A DNA stretch of 64,000 bases from Tipula vernalis (taxonomy: Eukaryota > Arthropoda > Insecta > Diptera > Tipulidae). Below, in pieces: positions 34,100-46,751 of the stretch. The notes under the pieces are model-generated. The model made no database searches and was not told where the DNA came from. It saw nothing but the letters and a program-made list of their open reading frames with translations. Made by a program: the position numbers and the translations under genes. The first letter of the stretch is position 1. Each line of letters opens with the position of its first letter. The stretch spans positions 181,700,015 through 181,764,014 of the forward strand of contig OY282558.1 of the NCBI GenBank assembly GCA_958295665.1. The letters are read 5' to 3'.

Positions 34100-35559
34100 A
34101 ATAAATTAGAAACCTTTTGAAAACTGATCAGCTGACGGCGAAAAATGTTTCACGTAATTCTTTTATGAATTCGAGGGGGGAACGAAAATGGTGTGTCATA
34201 CTTAAATTAAAGGTTATGTTCAAGGTTATTTTAAGGTCAACAGTATTTGAGCTATCGAGTGAACGAGCATTTCGAAACAAATTTGTTACTCATTTTTGCG
34301 CCGCTCATTCTTGCGAGGCTATTCTATTATTGAGATAAATAAAAAATTGCTTGCAAAGCATTACTTGTAAACTAAGAAACTATTTTTGATCTTAGGAAAT
34401 AGTTATTGGAACAAAGGGATTACAATCTAAAAAAAATCAAACTTATCTTGAAATAACCTATAAAACGTTGCCTAATTAAAGAAATGTATCACTTACAACG
34501 TAACGGATCGTTCCCTCTCGAGATCATAAAATGTTTCTTCGAAACATAGTTTCATCGGGTATCCAATTTTCGGTTATTCTTATATAAGTATATAATATAT
34601 TATATGAATATATTTATATGTAAATGTATACTTATATATTTATATAATAATTTGTACCTATATTACATAATTTCTAACAGCAGATACGTTACTTTTCGCT
34701 GACAGTAATTAATTGTTAATAATAGCATAGCTATAAATGAATTAATATATTCTACCCATAAAACTATGTACATACAGCCAGCTCTACGGATCATTTTTTC
34801 TCCAAGTCAACCGAGGAAGTCGAAGGTGATATAAATTTCAAAATCCAATTCAGATTGCGACAAAAAAAATTATTAAATACAATAGATTATACGTAAATAG
34901 ATGTATATTGCAAATATATGTATATAATATACACAGGGTGTGTCAGTCAAAAATATTAGCGAGTTTTTATCGAAAGCTATCTATGAGATGAAGGGGAACA
35001 CCGTACATGAAATTTATTCAAGAAGAATTGAAAATTTGTGTGGTGACCTTTCGAATGACCTTTCATAGATATGGATCAGTTTTATGCTTTTTTAAACAGA
35101 AAGGTTGGTTTCTGAGATAACCAGTTGATAGTATTCCGAAACAAATATTTTAACCTTATATAGAAATATTTTATTACCATAGTAGCCGACTTTAATCAAT
35201 TTTCTCGTTTCTTTGATAATTACAATTCGTTTGTTTCGATTTCATTTATTTCATATCGCATTCAGTTTGCGGTAAGTAATACGGCGATTGTAATCAAAAT
35301 GCTATGTAGCCGTCGTCACTATGCATAAGTGATATTTAAACGCCTAGCCATGCTGTTAGGATATTGTATATTTAGTGGGCTGTGCTTGTGCACATTAAAG
35401 AGGCCAAAACTACAACAAAAGATGTTTGGCAAAAGTTGAAATTGACTTTTTATGTTTCCGGGCTTATAAGGAGAGTTGGACTGTTACGAGAATTAACGAC
35501 AACAAAGCTTAATAATAGTTAATTGGACAGTATAGACTAATCTCCTGGGTCAACAATTC
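34100..35559. other. no gene; possible mariner end at 34934
   Basis: A TA-rich microsatellite-like stretch lies at 34575-34670. At about 34934 the sequence ACAGGGTGTGTCAGTCAAAA resembles the start of a Tc1/mariner terminal repeat, but I cannot find a partner end or a transposase. Otherwise AT-rich intron. Confidence 0.4.
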
Positions 35560-35935
35560 GTGATCCGAACCTCAAACATCTGGCGACCTGATTCCACGAA
35601 TTGCCAGAGGATTCTTACGAATTACCGAATTCAACTACAAAATTGAATACATACAAGGAAAAGTCAATTTAGTAGCTGATACTCTCAGCAGGAACTTAAA
35701 TGAAAAAACAGAAAGTTTAGAGTCAGAATGCAGAATGGAGGTAGGGATAAAAGATGCGATGGATTGGGATGCTGCAATGCAACGGGGCGATACAAATATT
35801 TTAAGTATTCGAGGGAATTGGAAAAAGGTAATTAGAAGACCCACGAGAAGTATACAGGAGTACAGCAGTCCACAACTTTATATCATTTTATCACATTACG
35901 ATAAGCCCTTAAAGATTGGGTTTTACACTTCAAAC
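35560..35935 (+). pseudogene. Ty3/gypsy RNase H end fragment
   Basis: The + strand reads ITEFNYKIEYIQGKVNLVAD and then TLSRN near 35620-35695, the conserved end of the gypsy RNase H domain (L-x-E-F, I-x-Y-x-x-G-K-x-N, V-A-D-x-L-S-R). The following 75 codons are open but not recognised. The RT itself is absent. An integrase piece of the same polarity follows at 36915, beyond an inverted satellite block. Confidence 0.75.
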
Positions 35936-35994
35936 TGAACCTTTTATACTTCAAATTGAACCTTTTGCAAATTATATTTATCAAAACAAATTTT

Positions 35995-36830
35995 TTTTCT
36001 TGATTAAGTTTTATTCACGTCTTCTAAGGAAATGGGATTTTAAAATGATTTTTGATGAAGTTCCTTCCAGGTTATAGAATATGGACCAATCAGGATGGAA
36101 CTTGGATATTTCTTAACCGATTATGGTAATATTTTCAAGATTAAGCTCTGAAATATGGCCGATTACGATATAATGCGGCCGCTTCTTTGCCAATTATGAT
36201 GAAATTCGAGTTGTATGATGGAAATGAGATTCTAAAATTATTTTTAGATGAAGATAGCCATACAGAATGAAACTTGGCCATTTCTAAACCGATAATAATG
36301 AAATCCGATATGTGGGATGAAAATAGGATTCTAAAATTATTTTTAGGTGAAGTTCTGGAATATGACCTTTTAGGATCCAATTTAGCCGTTTCTTAACTGA
36401 TTATGATGAAATTCGATATGTGCGATGGAAATGAGATTCTTAAATTTATTTTTTAAATGAGATTCTGGAATATGGCTGATCGAAATGGAACTTGTCTGAT
36501 TCTTAACCAATTATGATGGAATTCGACTTGTCTAATGGAAATTGTATTGTAAAATGATTTGTTGGTTTAGTTCTGGAAAATGGCCAAACAGCTCTGAAGA
36601 CAAATCATACAAATATTGGTTAGGGTAAACCGATTCCACTTCTTCACGATTTACCCTCACCGATATTTGTATGTTTTGCCTTCAGAACTGTTTGGTCACT
36701 TTCCAGAACTAAATCAAAAAATCATTTTACATGCATATCGTTTCCATTACAAATGTCGAATTTGTCGCGGCCAAGTTCCATCCTTGTTGGCCATATTCTA
36801 GAACTTCATTAAATATCATTTTAGAAAAAA
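35995..36830. repeat. inverted block of the 107-bp satellite with hairpin centre
   Basis: From about 36040 to 36620 the units are in the orientation opposite to the array at 29540-30400. From about 36700 to 36830 one unit has the original orientation. Between them is a hairpin near 36642 with arms containing CAAACAGCTCTGAAG and ACAAATATTGG on the left and their complements on the right. The block therefore folds back on itself. It splits a gypsy relic. Confidence 0.7.
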
Positions 36831-36914
36831 TTTGTTTGAAAATTGTTGTTTTGTTAAATATAATTTGCGAAAGGTTGAATTTGAATTGTAAAAGGATTAA
36901 TTTTAAGCGTAAAG

Positions 36915-37345
36915 TTTGTATCATTCACTCAAAATTCGCCAGTGCATGTGCACAAGCCAATGGTCAGGTCGGAAGAGTAAACCAAAGCATCACAACTAGA
37001 GTTAGGCCATATTGTCCTAGGAAGAAAATCGAGACTTGAACCGAAAACTAATGGAAATACAGTACGCCATCAATAATGTCGAGGATCGCATCAGGAGAAC
37101 AACACCGTCCAGGGTGACATTCGGATACGAAGGAAGACAGTTAAACCAGAATCAGCTGATTGACGAAATCAACGTCGCCAACGGAGAGAGTGGAGTGGAA
37201 CGGGAAATCCCAGATGGAGAAGAACGATTAGAAAAAAAAGAGAGGTCAAGTCGAAACAATTTAACAAAATTCGTCGATCAGCTCTGAAGTTAAATGCCAG
37301 GGACTTAGTAATGGTGAAGAGCGAATCAGCTGTAACTAGGGAGAC
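36915..37345 (+). pseudogene. Ty3/gypsy integrase fragment
   Basis: The + strand reads SACAQANGQVGRVNQSITTR near 36945, the region around the catalytic Glu of the integrase core, where the usual QVER reads QVGR so that residue is altered. It then reads MEIQYAINNVEDRIRRTTPSRVTFGYEGRQL from 37050, the integrase C-terminal part. Stops and frame changes lie between the two (near 37038). It is probably the same element as the RNase H fragment at 35560, with the intervening part replaced by the satellite block. Confidence 0.75.
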
Positions 37346-38569
37346 CCGATAATTTTCGCGCGGGCCATTAGTACTATGTTAGGCTATAATTAGTTAATGA
37401 CGCTCGACACTAGAGGATGAAGAGGAAGGCTAGAAGGAGAGGCAGGACACGATTAGAAACGTGGCGTCCTAAGAAATATAAATAAAACCTCCTATAGAAA
37501 TTAGTTTGTCACAAAACATGGTATAACGTTTAAAAAATCCTAAATATTTAAACATTATTGCTTTTAATGACTTGTCGAATCTGCTCAATAATGTTCCTTT
37601 GATAGGTTTCGGCACGAATGTGGTTATACTCCAGCGCATTTCGATCGAATTGTAAGACAAGGACTAAACACAATGTTCTCGAATATATAAATTGGAAAAT
37701 ATGGCCCTGTCGCTATCCCAGATAATCAACGGATCCAATGTGTTTAGAGGAGCTATGGTAGAGGAGTGAATACAAAAAATTTTAGTGAAATTACTTCCTA
37801 CGCCAGTTCAAGTCAGTTTTTTTTAGTATAAAACAGTAAACTCCTTAAATTTTAGACTTCCATTTAGATCTTTAGAGTACTAACTTATCGTCTAAAAAGG
37901 ATCTGTAAATATGAAACCAACCGTCATAGTTATCTGATAGTTTTCGAAATAAAAAACACAGACTGACCTTTTTAACTGCCTCACTTTGTGTATTATATCC
38001 ATTTGTTTATATACTGATATATATTTTGTTTGGTTTTGTTATTATTGAACTTATCAAATGTGAATCATTTGCTTAAATAATTTATTGCTAGCTCCGTAGA
38101 AACTTACTATAGAAAGAATCTTAATGGAATGAGAATCATTAATTTCTCCATTCTTTATTTGAAATAAATACTGTCTCTTTCTCAATTCTCGTAGCAATCT
38201 TGCATTGGACATCTTCTCCTCTCATGATACGTCATTCCCAAAAAAGTTTGTTAGTGGTTGGCATAGTATACATGGCATACCACACGATTACTCAATACAT
38301 TATAAACATAAATCATCTAATTCATGTTTCAGGATAAACCCTCTCTCTCTTTCTAACTCTTTTAACAAAAAGATTTCTTCGTGATTTAGTGACCTGCCAA
38401 ACAGATGAAGTGATTAATGAGACACGTACTCGATGATTTAGCAATTCGCAAATCGGTAAATTTGGCGGATTTTTTTACAGCAAAATAGCTTGCGTAAAAT
38501 CCCATACTCGGTCGTTTTAACAACGCACTGAAGTTGGCTTATTCAGCAAGCAAATGACTCGACCTCAAC
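37346..38569. other. no gene recognised
   Basis: Contains possible remnants of the 3' part of the gypsy element (to about 37480). I could not find a paired LTR. The rest is AT-rich. Confidence 0.4.
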
Positions 38570-39065
38570 TCGACTCCTACTAAACCCTAACTCTACCTTC
38601 AACTCTCCCCCAACTCAACGCCCAACTCAATCGATAAAAACCAACCCGGTTCGAGAACTGCACGCATACATTAACTTAACTTAACCTCACCTTCAACTCA
38701 TCTCTCGACTCAACCCCAACTCAACTCTCTATTCGACCACAACTGAAATTACATAAACTTAACTCAGAACAACTCAACTCAAGTTAATATCCAATTCACC
38801 TCAAATAAATCACCAAGTGAATGACTAAATTAACCTCAATTCAACCTCGACGCCAAGCTTGCCTCTAAAATCAACCAAAAACCAAACGCTCAACTTAATC
38901 CCCGAATCAACTTAGTTCGAATAAATAGATGCGTACAAGAACACAACTCTAGCTAAGTTCCAACTCAACTTGCAACTCACTCCAAATAATTTTTTTTTGA
39001 ACTCTACGCTCAACCTCAACTCAATGCTAACTCAAACTTAATGGTCAACTCAATTCCAAAGTCCT
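38570..39065. repeat. degenerate AACTC-rich array
   Basis: About 500 bp consist of loosely repeated CAACTC / AACTCAAC / ACCTCAACTC motifs, so the + strand has many A and C but little G. The spacing is irregular. It is a decayed short tandem repeat rather than a coding region. Confidence 0.75.
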
Positions 39066-39447
39066 TCCAAAGTGCAAAAATCTTAGTTGAAACATTCTAC
39101 TCTTTAAAATATCGAGTATATCATTTCTCGCAATTTTACATAAATGCTGGCTTGTCTGTTTAAAAGACCTTCTAGAATGTGGCACATTTTTTATTGAAAA
39201 ATATTTGCTTAACAGTTTTAAAAACGCTTAACATTATACACCATTGGTAACAATTTTACTTCCAATCAAAATAATTTGAGCAAAGATAGGAGCCTGAAAG
39301 TATTTAGTGATGAAGCAAGTTAATTTTGAATTTAAAACTTTCGTGTATTTGTAAAAGAACTCATCCGCCTTATCAACTATATCGAATTATTATGCTACCA
39401 TTGCAATTAAGTTCATCAAAACGTTTAGTGTATGCGGTTTAAGATAC

Positions 39448-39621
39448 TGTAACTCCGATTGTTGCTCGTTCTGCTAGACGCGTAGTGACCGAGTGACACT
39501 TCACCACAACAAGGGTTATTGACCCTTCCTCTATGAGGATTTAGTCTGTCGGTGAAGTGGTGCGATGGTGGCTCCGACTACAGAGAAATGGCTTATAAGA
39601 GCGGAACAACTCAAGTGACGT
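39448..39621 (-). repeat. LTR copy (3' side of the minus-strand element)
   Basis: Matches 40752-40925 over about 174 bp with few differences. Beyond 39621 the two copies diverge, where this one meets integrase sequence. Confidence 0.8.
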
Positions 39622-40707
39622 CTCGACTACAGTTTGAGCACTTCGTAAAATAGTCTATAATGACTAACGCGTAGCGGTTTCCTTTACCCGTGACTGGAAA
39701 GGGACCCTTGATGTCAATCCCGATTCTTTCGAAAGGGGCATATTTCCGGCACCATTGTTCGATATCCCGGAGCCATCCTTGCCAGTAAAATTGCTCCCGG
39801 ACTTGCTGTTTGGTTTTCGTTACGCTAAAATGCCCTAAGGGTTTCCCGTCATGTGCATCTGTTAACACCTCCTCGATCATGGATGGCGGTAGTAAGATCT
39901 GAAAAATAGTGGAAGTTCCGTCAGCTGATTCGAACGTGTAAAATAATCGAGTCCCAATGTGCCCAATATCCTTTGGTAATTGCAGGCAGTGTAGAAATTT
40001 CCTATCATGTCGGCCGGTTGCTTTGCTGCTTCCAGTCGTAGATTCGTCCCAGAAGGGCATCTTGCTGCTGGGCTTTTATGAAACGTGCTTCACCCGTATC
40101 TAGTCTCGTCACTTGAACTGTGGATTCTGCCTCGCGGTTCTCGATTCGGACACATTCGTGGCACTCTGCCGCGCAGGGACGTCGTGAAAAAGCGTCGGCG
40201 TTTCCATGTTTCTAGCCACGGCGATACTGAATCTCAAAATCGTATTGTTGTAAGATTTCGATCCATCGAGCAACTTGGTCTTCAGGCCTTTTAAAATTCA
40301 ACAGCCAGGTTAACGAAGCATGATTCGTACGCACGGTAAAATGTTGGCCATACAAATAGGAATGGAAGTGTTGGAGAGATTTCACGACAGCTAACAATTC
40401 CCGTCGGGTGGTGCAGTAATTTCGTTTTGTATTCTTCAACGTCCGCGACTTTTTGCGATAGAACGCCGCCAATACCGACCAGACTTGCATCAGTGTCGAC
40501 AATGAAAGGTTTATCAAGTTGAGGATATGCCAAGATCGGTGTGGTGCTCATCAGTCGCTTTCTGTTGGGTTGCCTCCGTTGCCGTCTGTAACTGCTGAAT
40601 AGCAGCTAACTGTTGTCGGCCGCCGCCGCTTCCATTGATTTGTGTGCCTCCTGTAGCGCGGACATTTGCTTCCGGAGTTAATCTAGCTGATCTTGTAACA
40701 CGGCCAT
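39611..40707 (-). pseudogene. gypsy gag-pol remnant, internally deleted
   Basis: From an ATG at 40707 the frame reads a short gag-like helical start (KQMSALQEAHKSMEAAAADN) with stops at two codons, and runs in the same frame into TPILAYPQLDKPFIVDTDAS near 40540, the RT end/RNase H start with its catalytic Asp. A frame change leads to the RNase H region (NYCTTRRELLAVVKSLQHF, WLLNFKRPEDQVARWIEIL, ending near 40212). The integrase zinc region (GHFSVTKTKQQVREQFYWQG, 39835-39780) and IGIDIKGPFPVTGKGNRYAL near 39700 follow. Protease and most of the RT are missing. Confidence 0.8.
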
Positions 40708-40751
40708 CGGTTAGTTTGTGAGGATGGCTGCAACCTCACATCTGAGACCAC

Positions 40752-40925
40752 TGTAACTCCAATGGTTGCTCGTTCTGCTAGACGCGGAGTGACCGAGTGA
40801 CACTTCACCACAGCAAGGGTTATTGACCCTTCCTCTACGAGGATTAAGTCTGTAGGTGAAGTGGTGCGATGGTGGCTTCGACTACAGAGGAATGGCTTAG
40901 AAGAGCGGGACAGCTCGAGTGATGT
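40752..40925 (-). repeat. LTR copy (5' side of the minus-strand element)
   Basis: Partner of 39448-39621. The gag remnant starts 45 bp inside it on the minus strand. The similarity ends near 40925, though the true LTR may extend further. Confidence 0.75.
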
Positions 40926-41095
40926 TACGGTACGGCAAGGTTATTGACCTTCCACTCTCTGATTCGGGGGAATTTAATCCGTTGCGTGAGTGTTCAACGA
41001 AGATAAAATGTATTTCAAAATTCAATGATCCAGTGTGAAAACACAAAATGGTACTATTTCTTATTAATTTACGAAATTTATTTCAACAAAAGTGG

Positions 41096-41245
41096 ATAAA
41101 ACGATGTATGGCACTCGTGAGCAAAGAGATATTATCCACTCGGGATAATGTCCCACTCGGGTATCGCCTCGTGGGACAAACTTATCCCTCATGGTCCATG
41201 GATAATATCTCGTTTTGCTCACTAGTACCATAAATAACTATAATC
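41096..41245. repeat. short hairpin MITE, possibly MULE-derived
   Basis: The two halves are inverted copies: GAGCAAAGAGATATTATCC near 41119 and the complement near 41200, with a small loop near 41160. The right half with its flank matches 23270-23345, at the end of the MULE-like relic. The chance frame 41048-41233 comes from the palindrome. Confidence 0.7.
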
Positions 41246-41300
41246 ACAAAATTATCACACGTTCTGAATATTTTATGTATTTGTTTTGCTTTTGGTACGA

Positions 41301-41363
41301 TTTTACCAAATTTTTACGGCAATCACTGCCATCTACCAAATTTTTACGGCAATCACTGCCAGA
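41301..41363. repeat. two-copy tandem repeat, about 30 bp
   Basis: ACCAAATTTTTACGGCAATC followed by ACTGCCA occurs twice in succession. No function is evident. Confidence 0.75.
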
Positions 41364-43480
41364 TTCTACCATGTGCTAAATAACTTGAATCTCAGAGATT
41401 TGCCCGCATATAGATACCATATACGACGAAAAATTATGTTTCCAAATCTATCCGTGGTATCCCATTGTTTAGGATTCGTCTCTGATGAGAAGTTTTCAAG
41501 TGGACGACTTTTGAACTTTGTCTCTTTTCATAATGAAAGTTAAAGATTAAGGTTCAAACATAATAACATCCGTTCCATTCCGCTAGATTTTTTCATCCCA
41601 ATTTGCTCTATAATTTTGAACGAAAGACGTAAACTTCAAAATTAAGAACGAAGGGGAATAAAAGAAATTTCACATTGGGATCAAATTTTAAACTTTCGAG
41701 TTGGCCAACCAGCCGAGGGGGAGCAGCTAAAAAGCGAACGGATCGGAACGGAAACTTACATAATTGCATATGTCACAAGACGTTTACAGATCTAAAAAAG
41801 ACGTAGGATATTTAAATTGAAAAATACGGACATTCTAATTGGAAACCCCTATTAAAGATTTTAAATAAACAAGAAGTTGCAAACTTTTGGAAAATCCGAT
41901 CTAACAAAAAATACTAAATAAAAAATTGAGAAGGAAGTATGAAATTATAAAAAATTATAACGAGTACGAAATGATAAGTGTTGCAATTTCTGTCTGGTAT
42001 TGCCAATTCCTTCTTTACTATGCGAAAACCACTCCGCAACGATAAGAAATCTTGGCGAGATTGACTCGTATAGAAACCGTATGTAATGCGAAAGAAATAT
42101 ACATTGTATTTTATTATTGGGCTTGATTAGAATGGTAAAATTAACATACTTATTTGACCCATACCATGAACAGATGTTTATGAAAATACTACAACAGTTT
42201 ACTATAACGTGTTAAATTATTAGCGGACGGATTTATCTTTGCTGCCGAATTTATTTCCATTGGAAATTGCAAATTATCGTCATGTTGTTCCCATATTCAA
42301 TTTATGGTGCCTATGCAAGCCAATCTCTGAGATTGGTTTTATTTAGCAAAATGTAAAATCACGTATTTCCGCACATTCGATGATTTTGTTAATATTTGAA
42401 AATTGTTCGTCAGAGCTCAACCCTAAATTATGGAAAACGACGTACAGATTTGGAAATCCTAATGTTTCCTCTTTAAATTCCATATGGTGCCTATGCATAA
42501 TTCTTATTATGTATGGGAGGACTATTATGCTGAAGAATGATGTGATTCTAAATTATTTTATCAATAATTTTTCAACCACTTGCGATCCTATAGAGGCGAC
42601 TATATCACTATTTAATTAGCGCAAGATATTTTTAAATTTAATTGATTCACTGTTTTGTTTTTAATTTTTCCATATTGCACAAATAATTATGAGAACAAAT
42701 TTGTCTGCCCAAATAATTTTGTTAAAAACTAAATTATCACTAACCAAACGGCGCAGTGGCTAAAGCTACGGGAAACGAACTACGAGTGTATTTGCTGTTT
42801 TGAAAAAATACTGGAACGAGTTTTGCGTTTTGGAAGTTTCCGATGCGGTACGTTTTCGCTTTACTGGTATAACTTTCACGTATTTAGCATAAAACACCTT
42901 GTCTTCCTCATCGTTTAGTACGCAACAATTGGATGTATAATTTTTCTAGCTTCCCTTTGGGTTTTATACGAGGAGAGATATTTTATTTTTTTAAATTTCG
43001 TTCCAGGAGAAATAAATAAATAAAAAAAATTTTTGTTCTGCAGAGAGAGATTAAAAAAGGGAATGAAAAATAAATTCATTTTTGTGAACACTGGATTTTA
43101 CTTATAAAAAATTGGTTCACATACGAGATAAGACTTCGATGAACATTGAAATAAAACATGTATGGCAAAAAAGTAACGAAATGACTTGAATTTGTGGGTA
43201 CAACTTAGAAGTAAAAATATAAGTTTTTAGTAAACTGCCTTCACAGTGCGCCACCTCAAAATAATGTCGTAGACGTTTGATTTTTTGTACGAATGAAGCT
43301 TTATAGGGTCATCCATCGATTAACGATACATAAATGGATAAGGCAAATCTGAAAGCGCATAGTCGAAAATGTAAGAATCCAATAAAAGTTTATTTAAAAA
43401 AAAAAAAATGGTGAATGGGACAATATAGTACTCACATGAAGATATGCACTTCATATGTCCTTCTCGTAAGATCTCAACCA
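41364..43480. other. no gene; SINE head fragment near 42740
   Basis: AT-rich intron. At about 42741-42769 the sequence AAACGGCGCAGTGGCTAAAG matches the 5' tRNA-like head of the SINE at 55717, but the similarity stops after about 30 bp, so it is a fragment. Nothing else is recognised. Confidence 0.5.
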
Positions 43481-43481
43481 A

Positions 43482-46400
43482 TACAGACGTGTTAAGTGTC
43501 AGCTCCGGGAGATCGACGTAAATTATTGTGAAAACAACGTGATCGGGGTAAGGGGATCGCACAAATATAAAAACCTGAACATTTCTGAACTTTTCAAAAT
43601 GTCTCGAAATTTGAGGCAGAGAGAGAGAGAGAGAGGGAGAGAGAGAGAGCGTTGGATGTATGTATAAGAGTGTTGTATAGTTTTAAAATAACTGTATAGT
43701 AGATTTACAGAAAATTAGAAAACAATTTATTAGGGCGGCAAAACACAAATCTTTCTCTTTACTCGTTTACCTGCCTGCAACGCATACAACTCAAGCAATA
43801 CAATTTTTTCAGTTTTAACCATTTCATGGCAAACATTCGATTTATTAATAGTTATAGATTGATCATTGATTTAAATCAGTTTTTTGTTTACTAAAGTTGC
43901 TTAAAAAATCGAAATTGCATGAAATATTTTCTTTTTCATTATATTTGTTGACAACATAAGCTCTCAGGCGGTAAAGCGCTGAACCCTAGTAACCTTTAAT
44001 ATATTAGTTTTTGTCATTTCAATAGTTCTGAGTGCTGTGCCTAAGGTCGAATGAATTTTGCAAACTTTTTAGTTTACTTCCAGACAGATACCACTATAAA
44101 AACGACTAAAACTTTTGTTCTCTCAATTGAAATAGGCCGATTAACATTGCTTCAAAAAGGTCGACAAATTCGTTTTAATTTTAGATATTCTCAAATATCA
44201 CAAAATCTCCAAACAAATTTCATGTAAGGAACACAAGAAAAATTGATTTTGTCAAATATTTAGCGTTAGCACATTGGGTAAAAAGTAACATGAAGAATGC
44301 AAACGCATGAAGTTGGAAGTATTTTTAACGGAGTTTCTAATGTAAATTAAAAATATATTAAGTTAAAACTAATTAAATAATTATTTAATTAAAATTAAAC
44401 TTAATTAAAAGTAAAATGCACCTATTAGTTATGTACCACTCCTGGCCAGCTAGCTTCAATAATTAAAGTTTTTAAGTTGCGAATTCTTATCTTACGCTGT
44501 TTGAAGCATTCTTAGAACGCCAATTCTCTTGATAATTTTACATTTTTTGCCAACAATTTGGAACCCACCTAAAAAAAATTAATTTTTACCACAAACACGG
44601 GTCTAATTTTATTATCTAAAAGCCAAAACCACTTGCAGCACTTTATTAAATGCTATTTTCTGTTGGGGCATTCATTTGGATCGAAAATTTCCGTTAGTTC
44701 CAAAATATTCTCTCGCGAAATTCTACATCAACATCAACATTATATACTTATCTGCAATTTATAAATATTACATAACATTTCACGTAACTTAAAATCGTCT
44801 TCATATTCACTATTCCTACCATGGCATTCCATTTAGTATTTATTAATTATTTCTCACATTAACAATTTTCTGCTGCAGAAAAATCTTTAATTAAATATTT
44901 AGTTGCCTGATTTCGGTTTTAAGTCTAGATTATTTGTCATGAAAATGGCACAAGCTCAAATTCTATTTATATTTTTCAAATACATATTTTTCTAAATTAC
45001 TCCTGAAGTAGGAAGCTTAAGCCAAGCATTTATCATTTAATTTTTAGTGATTGGAATTACTATTGTTTTGATATATTAGTTAATTTTACTTTATTGAGCC
45101 AATGAATTAAAACTAAAACAAATTTTTAAACTATTGGTTTAGGGCTATTTTTATTTTACGTAAAATTAACTAAGTCATTTTTAAGAGACAACCCAAATAT
45201 TATGGTGACAAGAGCGGACAAAGGGAATACTACGGTTTTAACATTATGAACAGATTATATGGATAAAATGAATCAGTTATTAAATGACACATCCACATAC
45301 GTCCAAATATCAAATGATAATTCAACAACAATCCAAACAAAAATAAATTCTATAGTAAAAGAATGGGAACAATTTGGCAAGAAACAAAGAAAAAACTCAC
45401 GAGTTCTACTCCAGTGATTCCAAAATTATATGGCCTACCCGAAATTAATAAACCAAATTTACCATATAGGCCAATTGTAAGTTCCATAGCAAGTTCCACA
45501 TATTCTTTATCATCATTTTTAGGCAATATTCTGAAACCTAGGTAGGGGCAACAAATTATTTTATTCAAAATTCTGAAGATTTCAAAAACAAAATCAGTAA
45601 TGTAACCATCCGTCAAAATTTTCTGTTTATCTCTTTAGATGTCACTTCCTTATTTACTACTGTCGATAACCAAATTGACAGCTTTAGACATAAATGCTAT
45701 GGGTTCCCCAATAAGTCCCATCATTGCAAATTTACTAATGGAAAATTTATTAATTTCAATTTTAAACTCTTTAGATTTTCCACCATTGTTTTACTACAGA
45801 TATGTTGATGATATAATCACAGCCGTACCAATAGATAAGATTGATAAAATTCACTTAAAAAAATAAGTAGAGAACAAAATTTCTTTTTTGGACATTCTTT
45901 TGATTCATGAACCAAATGGCAAAATTTCTTGTAATTGGTACCATAAAACTACTTGGTCTGGTAGATCTCTAAATTTTCATTCTTGGCTACCACTTACATA
46001 ATTAACACTATAAAAATGTTGGCTCAATAAATTCTAAAGCTTGCCGATACTAAATTACACCATAAAAATTTAAAAATACATTAATTGAACATTAATTGAA
46101 AATCATTATCCGGAAAAATTAATTACTAACATATTTTGAAACCAAACTGAAACCACACATTATTTGGCCATTCCATAAATTAAAAATCTTTATGAAAAAA
46201 TAAAACACGTTTTTAGGAATTATAATTTTAAAATTGTAGGACGTGCAGCCACAAATTTAAATGACTAATTTTTTTTAAAAAATGAAAGAAGAAATACCTT
46301 TGTAGTCAAATATTGTTTACCAAGTACGTTGCAGTTGCAACGCAACATATGTATACATTTGTTTATCTAAGATTTTTTTGCCACATACAAATTATTTTTG

Positions 46401-46497
46401 ATTCTAAATTTTCAACCTTTTTACATGGGAAGCAATTAGAGTACAAATTTATTTCTAAGTAAATTGTTAAGGCTATGCGTTTCTATGATAAATGGGT
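43482..46497 (+). mobile_element. Penelope-like element, first of two tandem copies
   Basis: This stretch and 46752-49175 are diverged direct copies. They share a GA-repeat leader (43615-43650 and 46825-46845), the block ATTTATTAGGGCGG, the CTCTCAGGCGGTAAAGCGCTG motif and the RT relic. Tandem head-to-tail copies are a habit of Penelope-like elements. The copy ends near ATGATAAATGGGTT at about 46497, the same sequence with which the second copy ends. No intact frame. Confidence 0.75.
45195..45990 (+). pseudogene. Penelope-like reverse transcriptase relic, copy 1
   Basis: Pieces in order: NPNIMVTRADKGNTTVL near 45195 (the ADKGN motif of PLE RTs), [20 protein letters not shown] and VSSIASSTYSLSSFLGNIL near 45418-45535, then GSPISPIIANLLMENLL near 45700, the catalytic YYRYVDDIITAV near 45795 and NWYHKTTWSGRSLNFHSWLP near 45935. 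The YVDD box is intact, but stops (45249) and frame changes (45640, 45860) kill the frame. A stretch between 45540 and 45640 that should carry the first catalytic Asp is rearranged. No GIY-YIG endonuclease domain was clearly seen. Confidence 0.8.
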
Positions 46498-46591
46498 TAA
46501 AACTTATAAACTTATAAACAAGTTAAAACTTATAAACTTATAAACAAGTTAAAACTTAAAAACTTATAAACAGACAAAAATTGAATACAGG

Positions 46592-46723
46592 TTTTTGAGA
46601 TCAAATGAAACTATTTCCAAATAGAACGAAACCCATGAAAGCTATTAAATTTATACGAAAGGTTCCATTCCAATTGAAAAAAGTTTCGTTCAATTTGGAA
46701 ATGGTTTCGTTTAATCTGAAAAA
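46592..46723. mobile_element. small MITE between the Penelope-like copies
   Basis: The ends form inverted repeats of about 43 bp (TTTTTGAGATCAAATGAAAC on the left; TTTTTCAGATTAAACGAAAC on the minus strand at the right, both followed by ATTTCCAAAT). 132 bp long, no coding frame. Just before it are three tandem copies of a TAAAACTTATAAACTTATAA-like unit (46497-46570). Confidence 0.7.
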
Positions 46724-46751
46724 TCTATATATGTATGTACTTCCTATAGTC

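Larger units (their letters stand above)
39448..40925 (-). mobile_element. Ty3/gypsy element with two LTRs and a deleted interior
   Basis: Two direct repeats of about 174 bp, 39448-39621 and 40752-40925, are highly similar, both starting TGTAACTCC and sharing GAGTGACACTTCACCAC and GGTTATTGACCC. They bound only 1.1 kb of interior, against 4-5 kb expected. On the minus strand the interior reads gag start, then RNase H, then integrase. This indicates that a deletion fused gag to the RT/RNase H region and that another truncated the integrase. The left LTR copy joins the integrase remnant directly, so its start may also be missing. Confidence 0.8.

Noticed and set aside
41048..41233. 61-codon gene
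   Set aside because: It is produced by the short hairpin repeat.
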